A stretch of 8,273 nt of DNA from Acidovorax sp. (GCA_011620245.1 WOZN01000326.1:1-8273); one strand, 5' to 3'; numbered from the stretch's first letter, positions 1 to 7,962 are shown. Numbers and translations: made by a program. Notes: generated by a model not told the origin, from the sequence alone.

Positions 1-554
1 CGGCCCCGGTGGCTGTGGGCGTTCTTGACCTCGGTGGGCAGTTCGGCAAAGGTCTGGCCGAATTCGGGGATGAACATCACGGGGTCGAAGCCGAAGCCAT
101 TGCTGCCGCGCGGCTCGCGCGTGATCTCGCCCACCACGCGGCCCACGGCGATCAGGGGTTCGGGGTCTTGCGGGCTGCGCACTGCGACCAGGGTGCTGAC
201 CATGGCGGCGCGGCGGTTGTCCTGGCCCTGCATCTGCTCCAAAAGGGCGCGCACATTGGTGTCGTCGCCTTTTTCATAGCCGAATTGCGTGGCGTAGTAG
301 GCCGTGTCCACGCCCGGCAGGCCGCCAAAGGCGTCCACGCACAGGCCGGCGTCGTCGGCCAGCGCGGGCAGGCCGGTATGCGCCGAGGCAAAGCGGGCCT
401 TGGCCAGGGCGTTCTCGACGAAGGTGCGGTGCGGCTCTTCGGCCTCGCCCACGCCCAGGTCGGCCTGGCGCACCAGTTCGATGCCCAGGGGCGCCAGCAT
501 GGCCTGCAGCTCGGCCAGCTTGCCGCGGTTGTTGGATGCGAGAACCAGTTTCAT
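1..554 (-). CDS. rdgB: RdgB/HAM1-type non-canonical purine NTP pyrophosphatase (C-terminus outside the window)
   Basis: This house-cleaning enzyme hydrolyses (d)ITP, XTP and similar deaminated purine triphosphates to monophosphates plus PPi in the cytosol, keeping them out of nucleic acids. Reading from the ATG at 554, the protein opens MKLVLASNNRGKLAEL, which is the family's N-terminal substrate-binding signature (SNN-GK). It continues with FVENALAKARFAS (about residues 45-57) and LADDAGLCVDAFGG (about 66-79), which holds the catalytic aspartates. Near the edge come GSNGFGFDPVMFIPE and then KNAHSHRG, the conserved C-terminal SHR block. About 184 codons are visible without a stop; the family is usually about 200 aa, so only the last 15-20 residues are missing. 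The start is fixed by homology. No good Shine-Dalgarno precedes it, because its leader is a dispersed palindromic repeat (559-614). It is the last visible gene of the minus-strand kinase-phosphatase-rph-rdgB series. Confidence 0.96.
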   Translation of the reverse strand, partial: MKLVLASNNRGKLAELQAMLAPLGIELVRQADLGVGEAEEPHRTFVENALAKARFASAHTGLPALADDAGLCVDAFGGLPGVDTAYYATQFGYEKGDDTNVRALLEQMQGQDNRRAAMVSTLVAVRSPQDPEPLIAVGRVVGEITREPRGSNGFGFDPVMFIPEFGQTFAELPTEVKNAHSHRG

Positions 555-558
555 AGTC

Positions 559-614
559 AAAATGGCTTCTAGCGCTTATGGATAAAGCGCAACCAGCTAT
601 TAATTTAATAGCTA
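559..614. repeat. Dispersed palindromic intergenic element, Comamonadaceae type
   Basis: Two adjacent palindromes fill the gap between rdgB and the rph remnant. The first pairs GCGCTTAT (572-579) with ATAAAGCGC (582-590), with one bulged A. The second is a perfect 9-bp inverted repeat, AGCTATTAA (595-603) and TTAATAGCT (605-613), around one base. The block is strikingly AT-rich against the GC-rich genes on either side. From memory, elements with the TAGCGCTTAT...AGCTATT pattern occur many times between genes in Acidovorax and relatives; that is recall, not a search. It overlaps the ancestral rph stop codon (612-614) and supplies the whole rdgB leader, so it may affect rph-rdgB mRNA structure or termination. 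There is no U-tract of the kind expected for a canonical terminator. Confidence 0.65.
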
Positions 615-880
615 TTGTTGTTGCAGGCCCACCAGTTTGGCGATGCCCTTGTCGGCCAATGCCAGCAGCTGGTCCATCTCGGCGCGGGTAAAGGCCACGC
701 CCTCGGCCGTGCCCTGCATTTCCATGAAATGGGCTGCGATACCGTCATCACCTCATTCATGTCGGTATCGCAGCCCATGTCTTCCACATATTCCAAATCC
801 AGCAGCGGCGTGCCCTGCACGATGCCCACCGACATGGCGGCCACCGGCCCCAGGATGGGCGTCGCCGTGATTTTTGGCAT
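612..880 (-). pseudogene. rph: RNase PH 3' remnant (N-terminus lost, frameshifted)
   Basis: RNase PH trims tRNA 3' ends by phosphorolysis. Only the last third is left. From about 873, one frame reads [18 protein letters not shown], then [12 protein letters not shown], then [10 protein letters not shown], all matching the RNase PH C-terminal core. At about 765 the frame is lost. The family continues in another frame as [14 protein letters not shown], then [18 protein letters not shown], ending QQQ and TAG at 612-614. If the first frame is followed instead, it runs to TAA at 605. The frameshift lies in a 16-bp inverted repeat (729-778). The family is about 240 aa, so roughly 165 N-terminal residues, including the phosphate-binding region, are absent; upstream of about 880 there is only non-homologous sequence before the phosphatase gene. 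An ATG at 880 could start a short peptide but not an active enzyme. The position between phosphatase and rdgB is where intact rph would be expected in relatives. Confidence 0.88.
729..778. repeat. 16-bp perfect inverted repeat inside the rph remnant
   Basis: Arms ATGGGCTGCGATACCG (729-744) and CGGTATCGCAGCCCAT (763-778) are exact reverse complements around an 18-base loop. Beyond one mismatch the pairing resumes for three more bases (746-748 with 759-761). The right arm encodes the conserved GCDTD of RNase PH. The left arm lies where the conserved T-G-A/S-G-x-F segment should be, and its sequence does not fit that segment. The left arm therefore looks like an inverted copy of the right arm that replaced the original bases. 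Confidence 0.9.
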
Positions 881-1036
881 GGGCGAGCAACGCGCTACCA
901 CGCCCCACAACGCGCCCGATTCAGGCGCACGGCACAGCCAAAGCTTGGGCCAGGGCGCGCATTTGCAACAACGAGCGGGTGCGTTTTGGCGTGTTGGGCG
1001 TGTTGGGCGGGCATGCGCAGAAGACTCTCAGCCTTT
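881..1036. other. Gene-free spacer between phosphatase gene and rph remnant
   Basis: I see no supportable gene here. This is where the missing 5' two thirds of rph would be expected, yet none of the three minus-strand frames shows RNase PH homology. A perfect tandem duplication of the 9-mer GTGTTGGGC occupies 991-999 and 1000-1008. No intrinsic terminator follows the phosphatase stop (1037-1039), so read-through into the rph remnant and rdgB is likely. The spacer remains GC-rich like its neighbours and shows no sign of an insertion sequence. Confidence 0.6.
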
Positions 1037-1939
1037 TCAGGCCTTGCGCGCAGCAGAGCGGCGGATGGCTTCGTTGATCTCGGCAATCGAACGCTCGATG
1101 GCGTCGTCATCGAGGTCGTCCACCAGACCATCCAGGGGGCCGGCCTGGATGGTCGAGGCGAACACGTCGTCGCTGATGCTGTCGGTGGACACGCCCTGCG
1201 TGGACTCGAACGCATCGGGGGTTTCCCACTCCATAGCCACCACGGTGACGTTGTCGCTGCCCTCGCCCGCCCTGCGCAGCGCGGCCTCCACCAGTTCGGG
1301 CGCCGCATGCGACACCGTATGCTGGCCCAGCTCGGTGACGATATCTTCATCGCTGAGCGTGCCCCACAGGCCATCCGAGCACAGCAAAATGCGGTCACCC
1401 TGCTCGAGGTACACGGGGCCGGTGACATCGTAGATGGGCTTGGTGGGCGAGCCCAGGCAGGTGAACAGCACGTTGCGGTTGATGCGCTCCAGGCCCGGCG
1501 GCGGTGCATTGCGCAGCTCAAGATAGGAATGGTCGCGCGTGCGGGTCAGCAGCTCGCCACCGCGCACCATGTACAGGCGCGAATCGCCGCAATGGATCCA
1601 CGACGCAGCGCCCGCCTGCACCACGGCAGCCACCAGCGTGGTGCGCGGCGTGTCGAGCATGCCTTTGCCCGAGGCATAGCGCAGGATCTGGTGGTGGGCC
1701 GCCAGCAGGGCAGACGACAGGAACTCCTGCACATTTTCGAGCTGCGGCCTGGCCTGGCGCTGGAACAGGGCCGAGATGGTTTGCAGCGCAATTTGCGCGG
1801 CCACTTCGCCCTCAGGGTGCCCGCCCATGCCGTCCGCCAGCACAAACAGACCCGATTCGCGCGTGTAGCAGTAACCCATGCGGTCTTCGTTCTTCTCACG
1901 CCCGCCGCGGCGGCTGATCTGGAATACGGAGAACTTCAT
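1037..1939 (-). CDS. PP2C-family (PPM) protein Ser/Thr phosphatase
   Basis: A 300-aa cytosolic metal-dependent phosphatase that would remove phosphate from Ser/Thr residues, most simply reversing the adjacent kinase. PPM motifs appear in order: KNEDR with metal-binding Asp19, ADGMGGHPEGE with Asp36-Gly37, the TTLVAAVV strand (about 100-107), CGDSRLYMVRGG with Asp119, RDHSY (135-139), LLCSDGLWGTLSDEDIV with Asp189, and GSDNVTVV with Asp229-Asn230. All the metal ligands I would expect are present, so the enzyme should be active. The catalytic domain ends near residue 238; the remaining 60 or so residues are acidic, include LVDDLDDDAIE (about 272-282), and match no domain I know. There is no signal peptide or membrane segment. 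It lies 82 bp downstream of the kinase on the same strand, implying co-transcription. No strong Shine-Dalgarno precedes the ATG; the start is chosen because MKFSVFQISRRGGREKNEDR is the normal PPM beginning. Confidence 0.93.
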   Translation of the reverse strand: MKFSVFQISRRGGREKNEDRMGYCYTRESGLFVLADGMGGHPEGEVAAQIALQTISALFQRQARPQLENVQEFLSSALLAAHHQILRYASGKGMLDTPRTTLVAAVVQAGAASWIHCGDSRLYMVRGGELLTRTRDHSYLELRNAPPPGLERINRNVLFTCLGSPTKPIYDVTGPVYLEQGDRILLCSDGLWGTLSDEDIVTELGQHTVSHAAPELVEAALRRAGEGSDNVTVVAMEWETPDAFESTQGVSTDSISDDVFASTIQAGPLDGLVDDLDDDAIERSIAEINEAIRRSAARKA

Positions 1940-1957
1940 AGGGACTCACGCAAACAA

Positions 1958-1992
1958 GGATGCACCAATGCATCGTTAATGAACATGCATCC
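1958..1992. repeat. TGCAT-rich mutually exclusive hairpins between kinase and phosphatase genes
   Basis: GGATGCA (1958-1964) can pair with either of two downstream copies of its complement: TGCATC (1969-1974, 4-base loop, 6-bp stem) or TGCATCC (1986-1992, 7-bp stem). ATGCAT also occurs as a self-palindrome at 1968-1973 and 1985-1990. The cluster lies in the 82-bp gap, starting 19 bases upstream of the phosphatase start codon on the minus strand. It could be an operator with repeated half-sites or an mRNA structure that sets phosphatase output relative to kinase. No protein is known to me for this motif, and chance is possible. Confidence 0.45.
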
Positions 1993-2021
1993 CGCCTGAA
2001 CCCGCATTGCGTGGGTCGTTT

Positions 2022-3038
2022 TCATTTGGGTTTGGCCCCGATGCCCGTGGCTTCGCCCACTTTTTGCACATTTTTCCTGGTGTCGGACACCAGGGTGTCG
2101 AGTTGCAGCCGCATCTTCTCGGCCATCGAAAGCTTGGTGTAGCGGCGCTCGCCCTCGCGCGAGAGTTCTTTTTGCAGTGCAAAAACCGATTGCGGGCGCG
2201 ACAGCGGATCGAGCGCCATGCACCATTCCACCACCTCGATGAGGTTGTCCGAGTACACGCCGCGCAGCTTGGTCAGCGCCAGCGACAGGCGGTCTTTCTC
2301 GATGCGCTGGGGCGCCTCGTTGGGCGGAAAGCCCTGCATGCAGGCATAGATGCAGGCGCCGATGGCATAAATATCGGTCCACGGGCCCATGGACGAATCG
2401 CGCCGGTACATCTCGGGCGCGGCGAAGCCGGGGGTGTACATGGGCCGGATGAAATTGCCCTCTTTGGACAGCACCTCGCGCGCCGCACCAAAATCGATCA
2501 ACACGGCCTTGTTGTCATCGGTGATGAAGATGTTGGCGGGCTTGATATCCAGGTGCAGCATCTTGTGCTGGTGCACGATGCGCAGGCCGCGCAGCACCTC
2601 GTCGAACAGCGAGCGGATGGTGGATTCGCGAAACACCTTCTGTGTCTTGAGGTCGCGCGCGGTGATGATGAAGTCCTGCAGGGTGGCGCCCTCCAGGTAG
2701 TTCATCACCATGTAGACGGTTTCGTTCTCGCGAAAGAAATTGAGCACGCTCACCACCGAGGCGTGCGAGATCTGCGCCAGCGAGCGGCCTTCTTCAAAAA
2801 AGCTCTTGAGGCCCAGGCGGTACAGCGACAGCTTTTCTGGCGGCACCTTGGGCAGCAACTCCCCGGGGGCACGGGTGGCCAGGGATGCAGGCAGGTATTC
2901 CTTGATGGCGATCTGCTGGCCTTCGGCATCGATCGCCAGATAAACCACACCAAAGCCGCCGGAAGACAATCGGCGCACCACACGGTAACCGCCAATGACG
3001 GTATCGGACGGCAATGGCGCCGGCTTGATTTTTGACAT
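2022..3038 (-). CDS. Eukaryotic-like (Hanks-type) Ser/Thr protein kinase, non-RD, soluble
   Basis: A 338-aa protein kinase. In order: glycine-rich loop LSSGGFGVVYLA (about 25-35), ATP-anchoring Lys46 in IAIKEY, alpha-C glutamate in FFEEGRSL (82-83), hinge MVMNYLEG (110-117), catalytic loop HLDIKPANI (162-170) with Asp164, Lys166 and Asn169, DFGAA (182-186) with metal-binding Asp182, APE (207-209) and TDIYAIGA (221-228). These support an active kinase. The residue before the catalytic Asp is Leu rather than Arg (HLD, not HRD), a non-RD type that usually does not need activation-loop phosphorylation. After about residue 290 there is only a basic, probably helical tail; there is no transmembrane helix, PASTA or other sensor domain, so the kinase is predicted cytosolic and its signal is unknown. 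The phosphatase gene follows by 82 bp and yicC diverges across 76 bp. The ATG at 3038 is the natural start (MSKIKPAPLPSDTVIGGYRV), with little Shine-Dalgarno in front. Confidence 0.95.
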   Translation of the reverse strand: MSKIKPAPLPSDTVIGGYRVVRRLSSGGFGVVYLAIDAEGQQIAIKEYLPASLATRAPGELLPKVPPEKLSLYRLGLKSFFEEGRSLAQISHASVVSVLNFFRENETVYMVMNYLEGATLQDFIITARDLKTQKVFRESTIRSLFDEVLRGLRIVHQHKMLHLDIKPANIFITDDNKAVLIDFGAAREVLSKEGNFIRPMYTPGFAAPEMYRRDSSMGPWTDIYAIGACIYACMQGFPPNEAPQRIEKDRLSLALTKLRGVYSDNLIEVVEWCMALDPLSRPQSVFALQKELSREGERRYTKLSMAEKMRLQLDTLVSDTRKNVQKVGEATGIGAKPK

Positions 3039-3076
3039 ATTTTGCGAAGATGACCCGGGTGTAGAGCGGAACCCGG

Positions 3077-3105
3077 ATAATCACCGGATCGCAAGCAACC
3101 ATCAA
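3077..3105 (-). promoter_or_regulatory. Candidate sigma-70 promoter for the kinase-phosphatase unit
   Basis: On the minus strand TTGATG (3105-3100) and GATTAT (3082-3077) are separated by exactly 17 bases, each matching four of six consensus positions. Transcription would start near 3070, giving a leader of about 32 nt to the ATG at 3038. A 6-bp inverted repeat, CCGGGT (3055-3060) and ACCCGG (3071-3076), straddles that predicted start and could be an operator or leader hairpin. The 76-bp gap must also hold the divergent yicC promoter, for which I see no convincing pair. Confidence 0.4.
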
Positions 3106-3114
3106 AAAAGTCCA

Positions 3115-4032
3115 ATGCCAGTTTACAGCATGACCGGATACGCCAGCGCACAGCATGGCGCTTGTGCCACTGGCGCTGATACCGGCAGCCGCGCGCCCCA
3201 GGCCCGCCGGCTGGGGCTCGAAATCCGCTCGGTCAACAGCCGTTTTCTGGACCTGTCGTTCCGCCTTCCCGACGAACTGCGGGCCCTCGAACCCGTATTG
3301 CGCAGCCTGCTGACCTCGCAGCTCAAGCGCGGCAAGGTAGAAGTGCGCGCCGCGCTCGAAAACGACGATGGCAACAGCCTCCAGTATCCGGCCCCCCGCC
3401 TGCTGCAACGCATCAATTCGCTGCAGGACGCCGTGAAGGCCTGGCTGCCCCAGGCCGCGCCCCTCACAGTCGCGGATGCGCTGCGCCTGTGCGACAACGC
3501 CAGCGCCGGCCTCGAGGACTGGAGCGAGGCCGTGCCGCCCCTGGCAGAGCAGGCACTCGCGCAGTTGCTGGCGGCGCGTGCCCGCGAAGGCGAGCGCCTG
3601 GCCGCCATGCTGCAGGACCGCGTCGAGCAATTGCGCGCCCTGGCCCGGCAGGCCGTGCCCATGATTCCCCAGCTCGTTGAGCAGCAGCGCCAGCGCTTCA
3701 TGGAGCGCTGGAAAGAAGCGATGGCCTTGACCGACGGCTCCACCCTGCCAGAAGCCGCACGCGACCGCGCGCTCACCGAGGCAACGGCCTTTGCCATCCG
3801 CATCGACGTTGCCGAGGAAATCACGCGCCTGAACTCGCACCTGGACGAGATCGAGCGCCTGCTCAAAAAGGGTGGCGAATTGGGCAAGCGCCTCGACTTC
3901 CTCATCCAGGAACTGCACCGCGAGGCCAATACGCTGGGCTCCAAATCCGCCGCACTCGACCTCACGCGCATCAGCGTCGACATGAAGGTGTTGATCGAGC
4001 AGATGCGCGAGCAGGTACAGAATATCGAATGA
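3115..4032 (+). CDS. yicC: YicC/YloC-family endoribonuclease
   Basis: A 305-aa cytosolic protein of the YicC family; E. coli YicC has been described as an endoribonuclease acting in small-RNA decay, so a role in RNA turnover is inferred. The family N-terminal block is present as SMTGYA (5-10), then LEIRSVNSRFLDLSFRLP (35-52) and RGKVEV (72-77). The C-terminal block (about 232-305) includes AEEITRLNSHL, KRLDFLIQELHREANTLGSK and IEQMREQVQNIE, with the typical terminal QNIE. Between SMTGYA and EIRSVNS there is an extra segment of about 20 residues (around 13-33) compared with E. coli YicC as I remember it. The in-frame ATG at 2995 is rejected: it would overlap the kinase gene and add 40 non-homologous residues. 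There is no strong Shine-Dalgarno before 3115. gmk follows after 29 bp on the same strand, as in many bacteria. Confidence 0.94.
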   Translation: MPVYSMTGYASAQHGACATGADTGSRAPQARRLGLEIRSVNSRFLDLSFRLPDELRALEPVLRSLLTSQLKRGKVEVRAALENDDGNSLQYPAPRLLQRINSLQDAVKAWLPQAAPLTVADALRLCDNASAGLEDWSEAVPPLAEQALAQLLAARAREGERLAAMLQDRVEQLRALARQAVPMIPQLVEQQRQRFMERWKEAMALTDGSTLPEAARDRALTEATAFAIRIDVAEEITRLNSHLDEIERLLKKGGELGKRLDFLIQELHREANTLGSKSAALDLTRISVDMKVLIEQMREQVQNIE

Positions 4033-4061
4033 TGCTTATCTTTTGATAGCAAACAGCAAAC

Positions 4062-4682
4062 ATGGATTACCCTGGAAATCTTTTTGTCGTGGCCGCCCCC
4101 AGCGGCGCTGGCAAATCCAGCCTGGTCAAGGCACTTCTCGAACTCGACTCCCACGTTCACCCGTCCATCTCGCACACCACACGCGCGCCGCGTGGGCAGG
4201 AAAAGCATGGCCGCGAGTATTTTTTCGTATCAGAACCGGAATTCGACGCCATGGTGCAAGGCAATGCCTTTGTGGAATGGGCCATGGTGCATGGCAACCG
4301 CTACGGCACTTCCAGAAAAGCCATCGAAGAACGCATCGCACAGGGTTCGGACGTGATCCTGGAAATCGACTTTCAGGGTGCGCTCCAGATCAAGAAAGCC
4401 TTTGCCAACGCCATTCTCGTTTTCATCCTGCCTCCCAGCTGGGAAGAACTGCGCTCGCGTCTGGAGCGCCGGGGCGAAGACTCCCCGGATGTCATCGAAA
4501 TCCGCCTCAGGAATGCCGCCATCGAGATGGCCCAGGTGAGTAAATTCGACTTCGTTATAATCAACGAGTTGTTTGAGCGTGCGCTTTTCGACCTGAAAGC
4601 CATAGTTCACGCCCAGCGACTCAAGTACGCCGCCCAGCGCCGCGCCCGTGCTGATACCTTCCAGTCGCTCAATATCACCTGA
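4062..4682 (+). CDS. gmk: Guanylate kinase
   Basis: Guanylate kinase converts GMP plus ATP to GDP plus ADP in the cytosol, the step feeding GTP and hence ppGpp synthesis. The 206-aa protein is of normal length. It shows the P-loop [10 protein letters not shown] (12-21), the GMP-binding block [11 protein letters not shown] (37-47), REYFFV (51-56), [14 protein letters not shown] (70-83), the Walker B-like [10 protein letters not shown] (101-110) and the LID segment [18 protein letters not shown] (133-150). All expected GMP and ATP contacts are present. The start is taken at [15 protein letters not shown]; no good Shine-Dalgarno precedes it, so translation may be coupled to yicC, 29 bp upstream. 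rpoZ begins 16 bp after the stop. A perfect TATAAT lies inside the coding region near the 3' end (4556-4561), produced by GTT-ATA-ATC with an ATA codon that is uncommon in such GC-rich genes. Confidence 0.97.
   Translation: MDYPGNLFVVAAPSGAGKSSLVKALLELDSHVHPSISHTTRAPRGQEKHGREYFFVSEPEFDAMVQGNAFVEWAMVHGNRYGTSRKAIEERIAQGSDVILEIDFQGALQIKKAFANAILVFILPPSWEELRSRLERRGEDSPDVIEIRLRNAAIEMAQVSKFDFVIINELFERALFDLKAIVHAQRLKYAAQRRARADTFQSLNIT
4556..4561 (+). promoter_or_regulatory. Perfect TATAAT within gmk, possible internal promoter for rpoZ
   Basis: A consensus -10 hexamer lies 137 bases upstream of the rpoZ ATG inside a local AT-rich island (about 4538-4565) in otherwise GC-rich coding sequence. The -35 region at a 17-base spacing reads CAGGTG, a poor match, and there is no extended -10 TG. 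It could give omega its own transcript independent of yicC-gmk. The alternative is chance from the codons for Val-Ile-Ile. Confidence 0.25.
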
Positions 4683-4687
4683 TTCCC

Positions 4688-4692
4688 GGAGA
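4688..4692 (+). promoter_or_regulatory. Shine-Dalgarno of rpoZ
   Basis: GGAGA lies six bases before the ATG at 4699 and fixes the rpoZ start. The upstream in-frame ATG at 4648 is inside gmk and would add 17 residues not found in omega. It is the clearest ribosome-binding site in the window. Confidence 0.75.
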
Positions 4693-4698
4693 AAACCG

Positions 4699-4902
4699 AT
4701 GGCACGCATCACCGTAGAAGATTGTCTGGAAAAGATTCCCAATCGTTTCCAGCTCGTGCTGGCCGCCACCTACCGCGCCCGCATGCTGAGCCAGGGCCAT
4801 ACCCCGCGCATCGAAAGCCGTAACAAGCCTGCCGTGACGGCCCTGCGCGAAATCGCTGAAGGCAAGGTTGGCCTGGAAATGCTCAAGAAGGTGCCCGGTT
4901 GA
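4699..4902 (+). CDS. rpoZ: RNA polymerase omega subunit
   Basis: A 67-aa subunit that chaperones beta-prime during RNA polymerase assembly and, in proteobacteria, forms part of a ppGpp binding site (site 1). The sequence [17 protein letters not shown] matches the family start, including the N-terminal MAR that contributes to ppGpp contact in E. coli. It is followed by the helix [12 protein letters not shown] and the conserved region [18 protein letters not shown]. The length is typical of betaproteobacterial omega, shorter than the E. coli protein. Placement between gmk and spoT is the classical arrangement. It has a good Shine-Dalgarno and is followed by a strong terminator, so the yicC-gmk-rpoZ unit can end here with spoT separately started. 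Confidence 0.97.
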   Translation: MARITVEDCLEKIPNRFQLVLAATYRARMLSQGHTPRIESRNKPAVTALREIAEGKVGLEMLKKVPG

Positions 4903-4925
4903 TCTTTTGGACAGACACCTTGGAC

Positions 4926-4954
4926 AAAAAGCACCGCAATGCGGTGCTTTTTTT
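4926..4954 (+). terminator. Intrinsic terminator after rpoZ
   Basis: AAAGCACCGC (4928-4937) pairs perfectly with GCGGTGCTTT (4941-4950) across the three-base loop AAT. The downstream arm runs into seven T residues (4948-4954). The 7-bp GC-containing core with a short loop and U-tract is a textbook Rho-independent terminator. It lies 24 bases after the rpoZ stop and 42 bases before spoT, separating the two transcriptionally, though partial read-through is possible. The A-tract on the left also gives a weaker signal in the reverse direction. Confidence 0.92.
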
Positions 4955-4959
4955 GCGTC

Positions 4960-4996
4960 TTGGACCTGTCTTGCACGACCGCGCTACATTTGAGGC

Positions 4997-4997
<1 letters not shown>
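4960..4997 (+). promoter_or_regulatory. Candidate spoT promoter implying a leaderless transcript
   Basis: TACATT (4985-4990) resembles a -10 hexamer. A six-base discriminator would place transcription start at 4997, the A of the spoT ATG. A weak -35, TTGGAC (4960-4965), lies 19 bases upstream. The only Shine-Dalgarno-like bases, GAGG (4992-4995), are one base from the ATG, too close to work normally. The alternative is read-through from rpoZ or a promoter not recognised here. Confidence 0.3.
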
Positions 4998-7279
<2,282 letters not shown>

Positions 7280-7315
7280 ATTGCAAAATCCAGGTGGACA
7301 AGGGCAATACCACCC

Positions 7316-7888
7316 TCAGCTCCCCGCATCTTGCGCTGGTTCATCGGGATACAGAACATCCAGCACCTCCAGCCGATGTACGCCCCCCGGCGCAGCCAGT
7401 GTAATTTCGTCTCCGACTCTGGACTTCAGCAGCGCACGCGCTACCGGAGACATCCAGCTCACCTGGCCTTGGCTGCTTTCAGCTTCGTCAATTCCCAGTA
7501 TGGTGATCGTCCGCTCCGCGCTGTCGTCTTCCAGATAAGTGACGGTCGCGCCAAAAAATACCTGATCACTTCCATGGTGGATGGCCGGATCGACGATCTC
7601 TGCAATCTCCAGTCGCTTGGTCAGAAACCGGATGCGCCGGTCAATTTCGCGCAAACGTTTCTTGCCGTAGAGGTAGTCCCCATTCTCCGAGCGGTCTCCA
7701 TTGCTGGCGGCCCAATGAACGATGTCCACGATCTTGGGACGCTCCGTATCAATCAACTCCAAGAGCTCTGACCGCAATCGAGCGTAACCCTGGGGAGTGA
7801 TGTAGTTTTTGCCTCCGATCGGAAGCGAAGGCGATGCCAGATCGCCGTCATCCTCGGCATCCGTTTCCTTGGTAAAAGCTTTGCTCAT
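7316..7888 (-). CDS. greB: Transcription elongation factor GreB
   Basis: GreB enters the RNA polymerase secondary channel and stimulates cleavage of backtracked RNA. The 190-aa protein has an acidic, low-complexity N-terminal extension (1-24, including DAEDDGD) before NYITPQGYARLRSEL, where E. coli GreB effectively begins; I recall such extensions in Burkholderiales. The coiled-coil domain runs about 28-98. Its tip is GDRSENGDYLYGKKRLREID, with the catalytic acidic residues Asp65 and Glu68. YGKKRLREID favours GreB over GreA. The FKBP-like C-terminal domain (about 108-181) reads FFGATVTYLED, SWMSPVARALL and VGDEITL, ending EVLDVLYP. The ATG at 7888 giving MSKAFTKETDAED is preferred over an in-frame GTG at 7933, whose extra 15 residues look unrelated. 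No strong Shine-Dalgarno is visible. It converges on spoT; the gap (7280-7315) holds only a weak GGTGG/CCACC pairing and no U-tract. Its upstream DNA is a group II intron relic. Confidence 0.96.
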   Translation of the reverse strand: MSKAFTKETDAEDDGDLASPSLPIGGKNYITPQGYARLRSELLELIDTERPKIVDIVHWAASNGDRSENGDYLYGKKRLREIDRRIRFLTKRLEIAEIVDPAIHHGSDQVFFGATVTYLEDDSAERTITILGIDEAESSQGQVSWMSPVARALLKSRVGDEITLAAPGGVHRLEVLDVLYPDEPAQDAGS

Positions 7889-7962
7889 GGCTGAATCTTG
7901 CCTGAAAGCTGAAAAGCAATCCACTATCGGCACAGGAGGCAGTTTTTATCCGAATTTACCCA

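Noticed and set aside
615..1433. Long plus-strand open frame (272 codons) across the rph remnant and phosphatase gene
   Set aside because: It is antisense to strongly conserved PP2C and RNase PH sequence; its residues resemble no protein family and arise from GC-rich codon bias.
986..1999. 337-codon plus-strand open frame opposite the phosphatase gene
   Set aside because: Long antisense frames are common in GC-rich DNA. The minus strand carries all PP2C motifs, and this frame has none.
2007..3035. 342-codon plus-strand open frame almost exactly opposite the kinase
   Set aside because: It is the mirror of the kinase codons, rich in His/Gln/Gly/Ala, with no recognisable motif. The kinase has every catalytic element.
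3032..3037. Perfect TTGACA on the plus strand as -35 of yicC
   Set aside because: No acceptable -10 occurs 16-18 bases downstream; the sequence there is CCGGGT and its neighbours.
2995..3114. Upstream ATG extending yicC by 40 codons
   Set aside because: The extension overlaps the divergent kinase start, and the family begins at the M-x-x-S-M-T-G-Y-A block.
2794..3918. 374-codon minus-strand frame opposite yicC extending into the kinase
   Set aside because: It overlaps two genes with clear homology and shows no domain of its own.
3123..4208. 361-codon minus-strand frame opposite yicC and gmk
   Set aside because: Composition is Arg/Ser-rich, typical of an antisense shadow; both sense genes are intact and conserved.
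7280..7315. Bidirectional terminator between spoT and greB
   Set aside because: Only a 5-bp GGTGG/CCACC pairing without a U-tract on either side; not enough to call.
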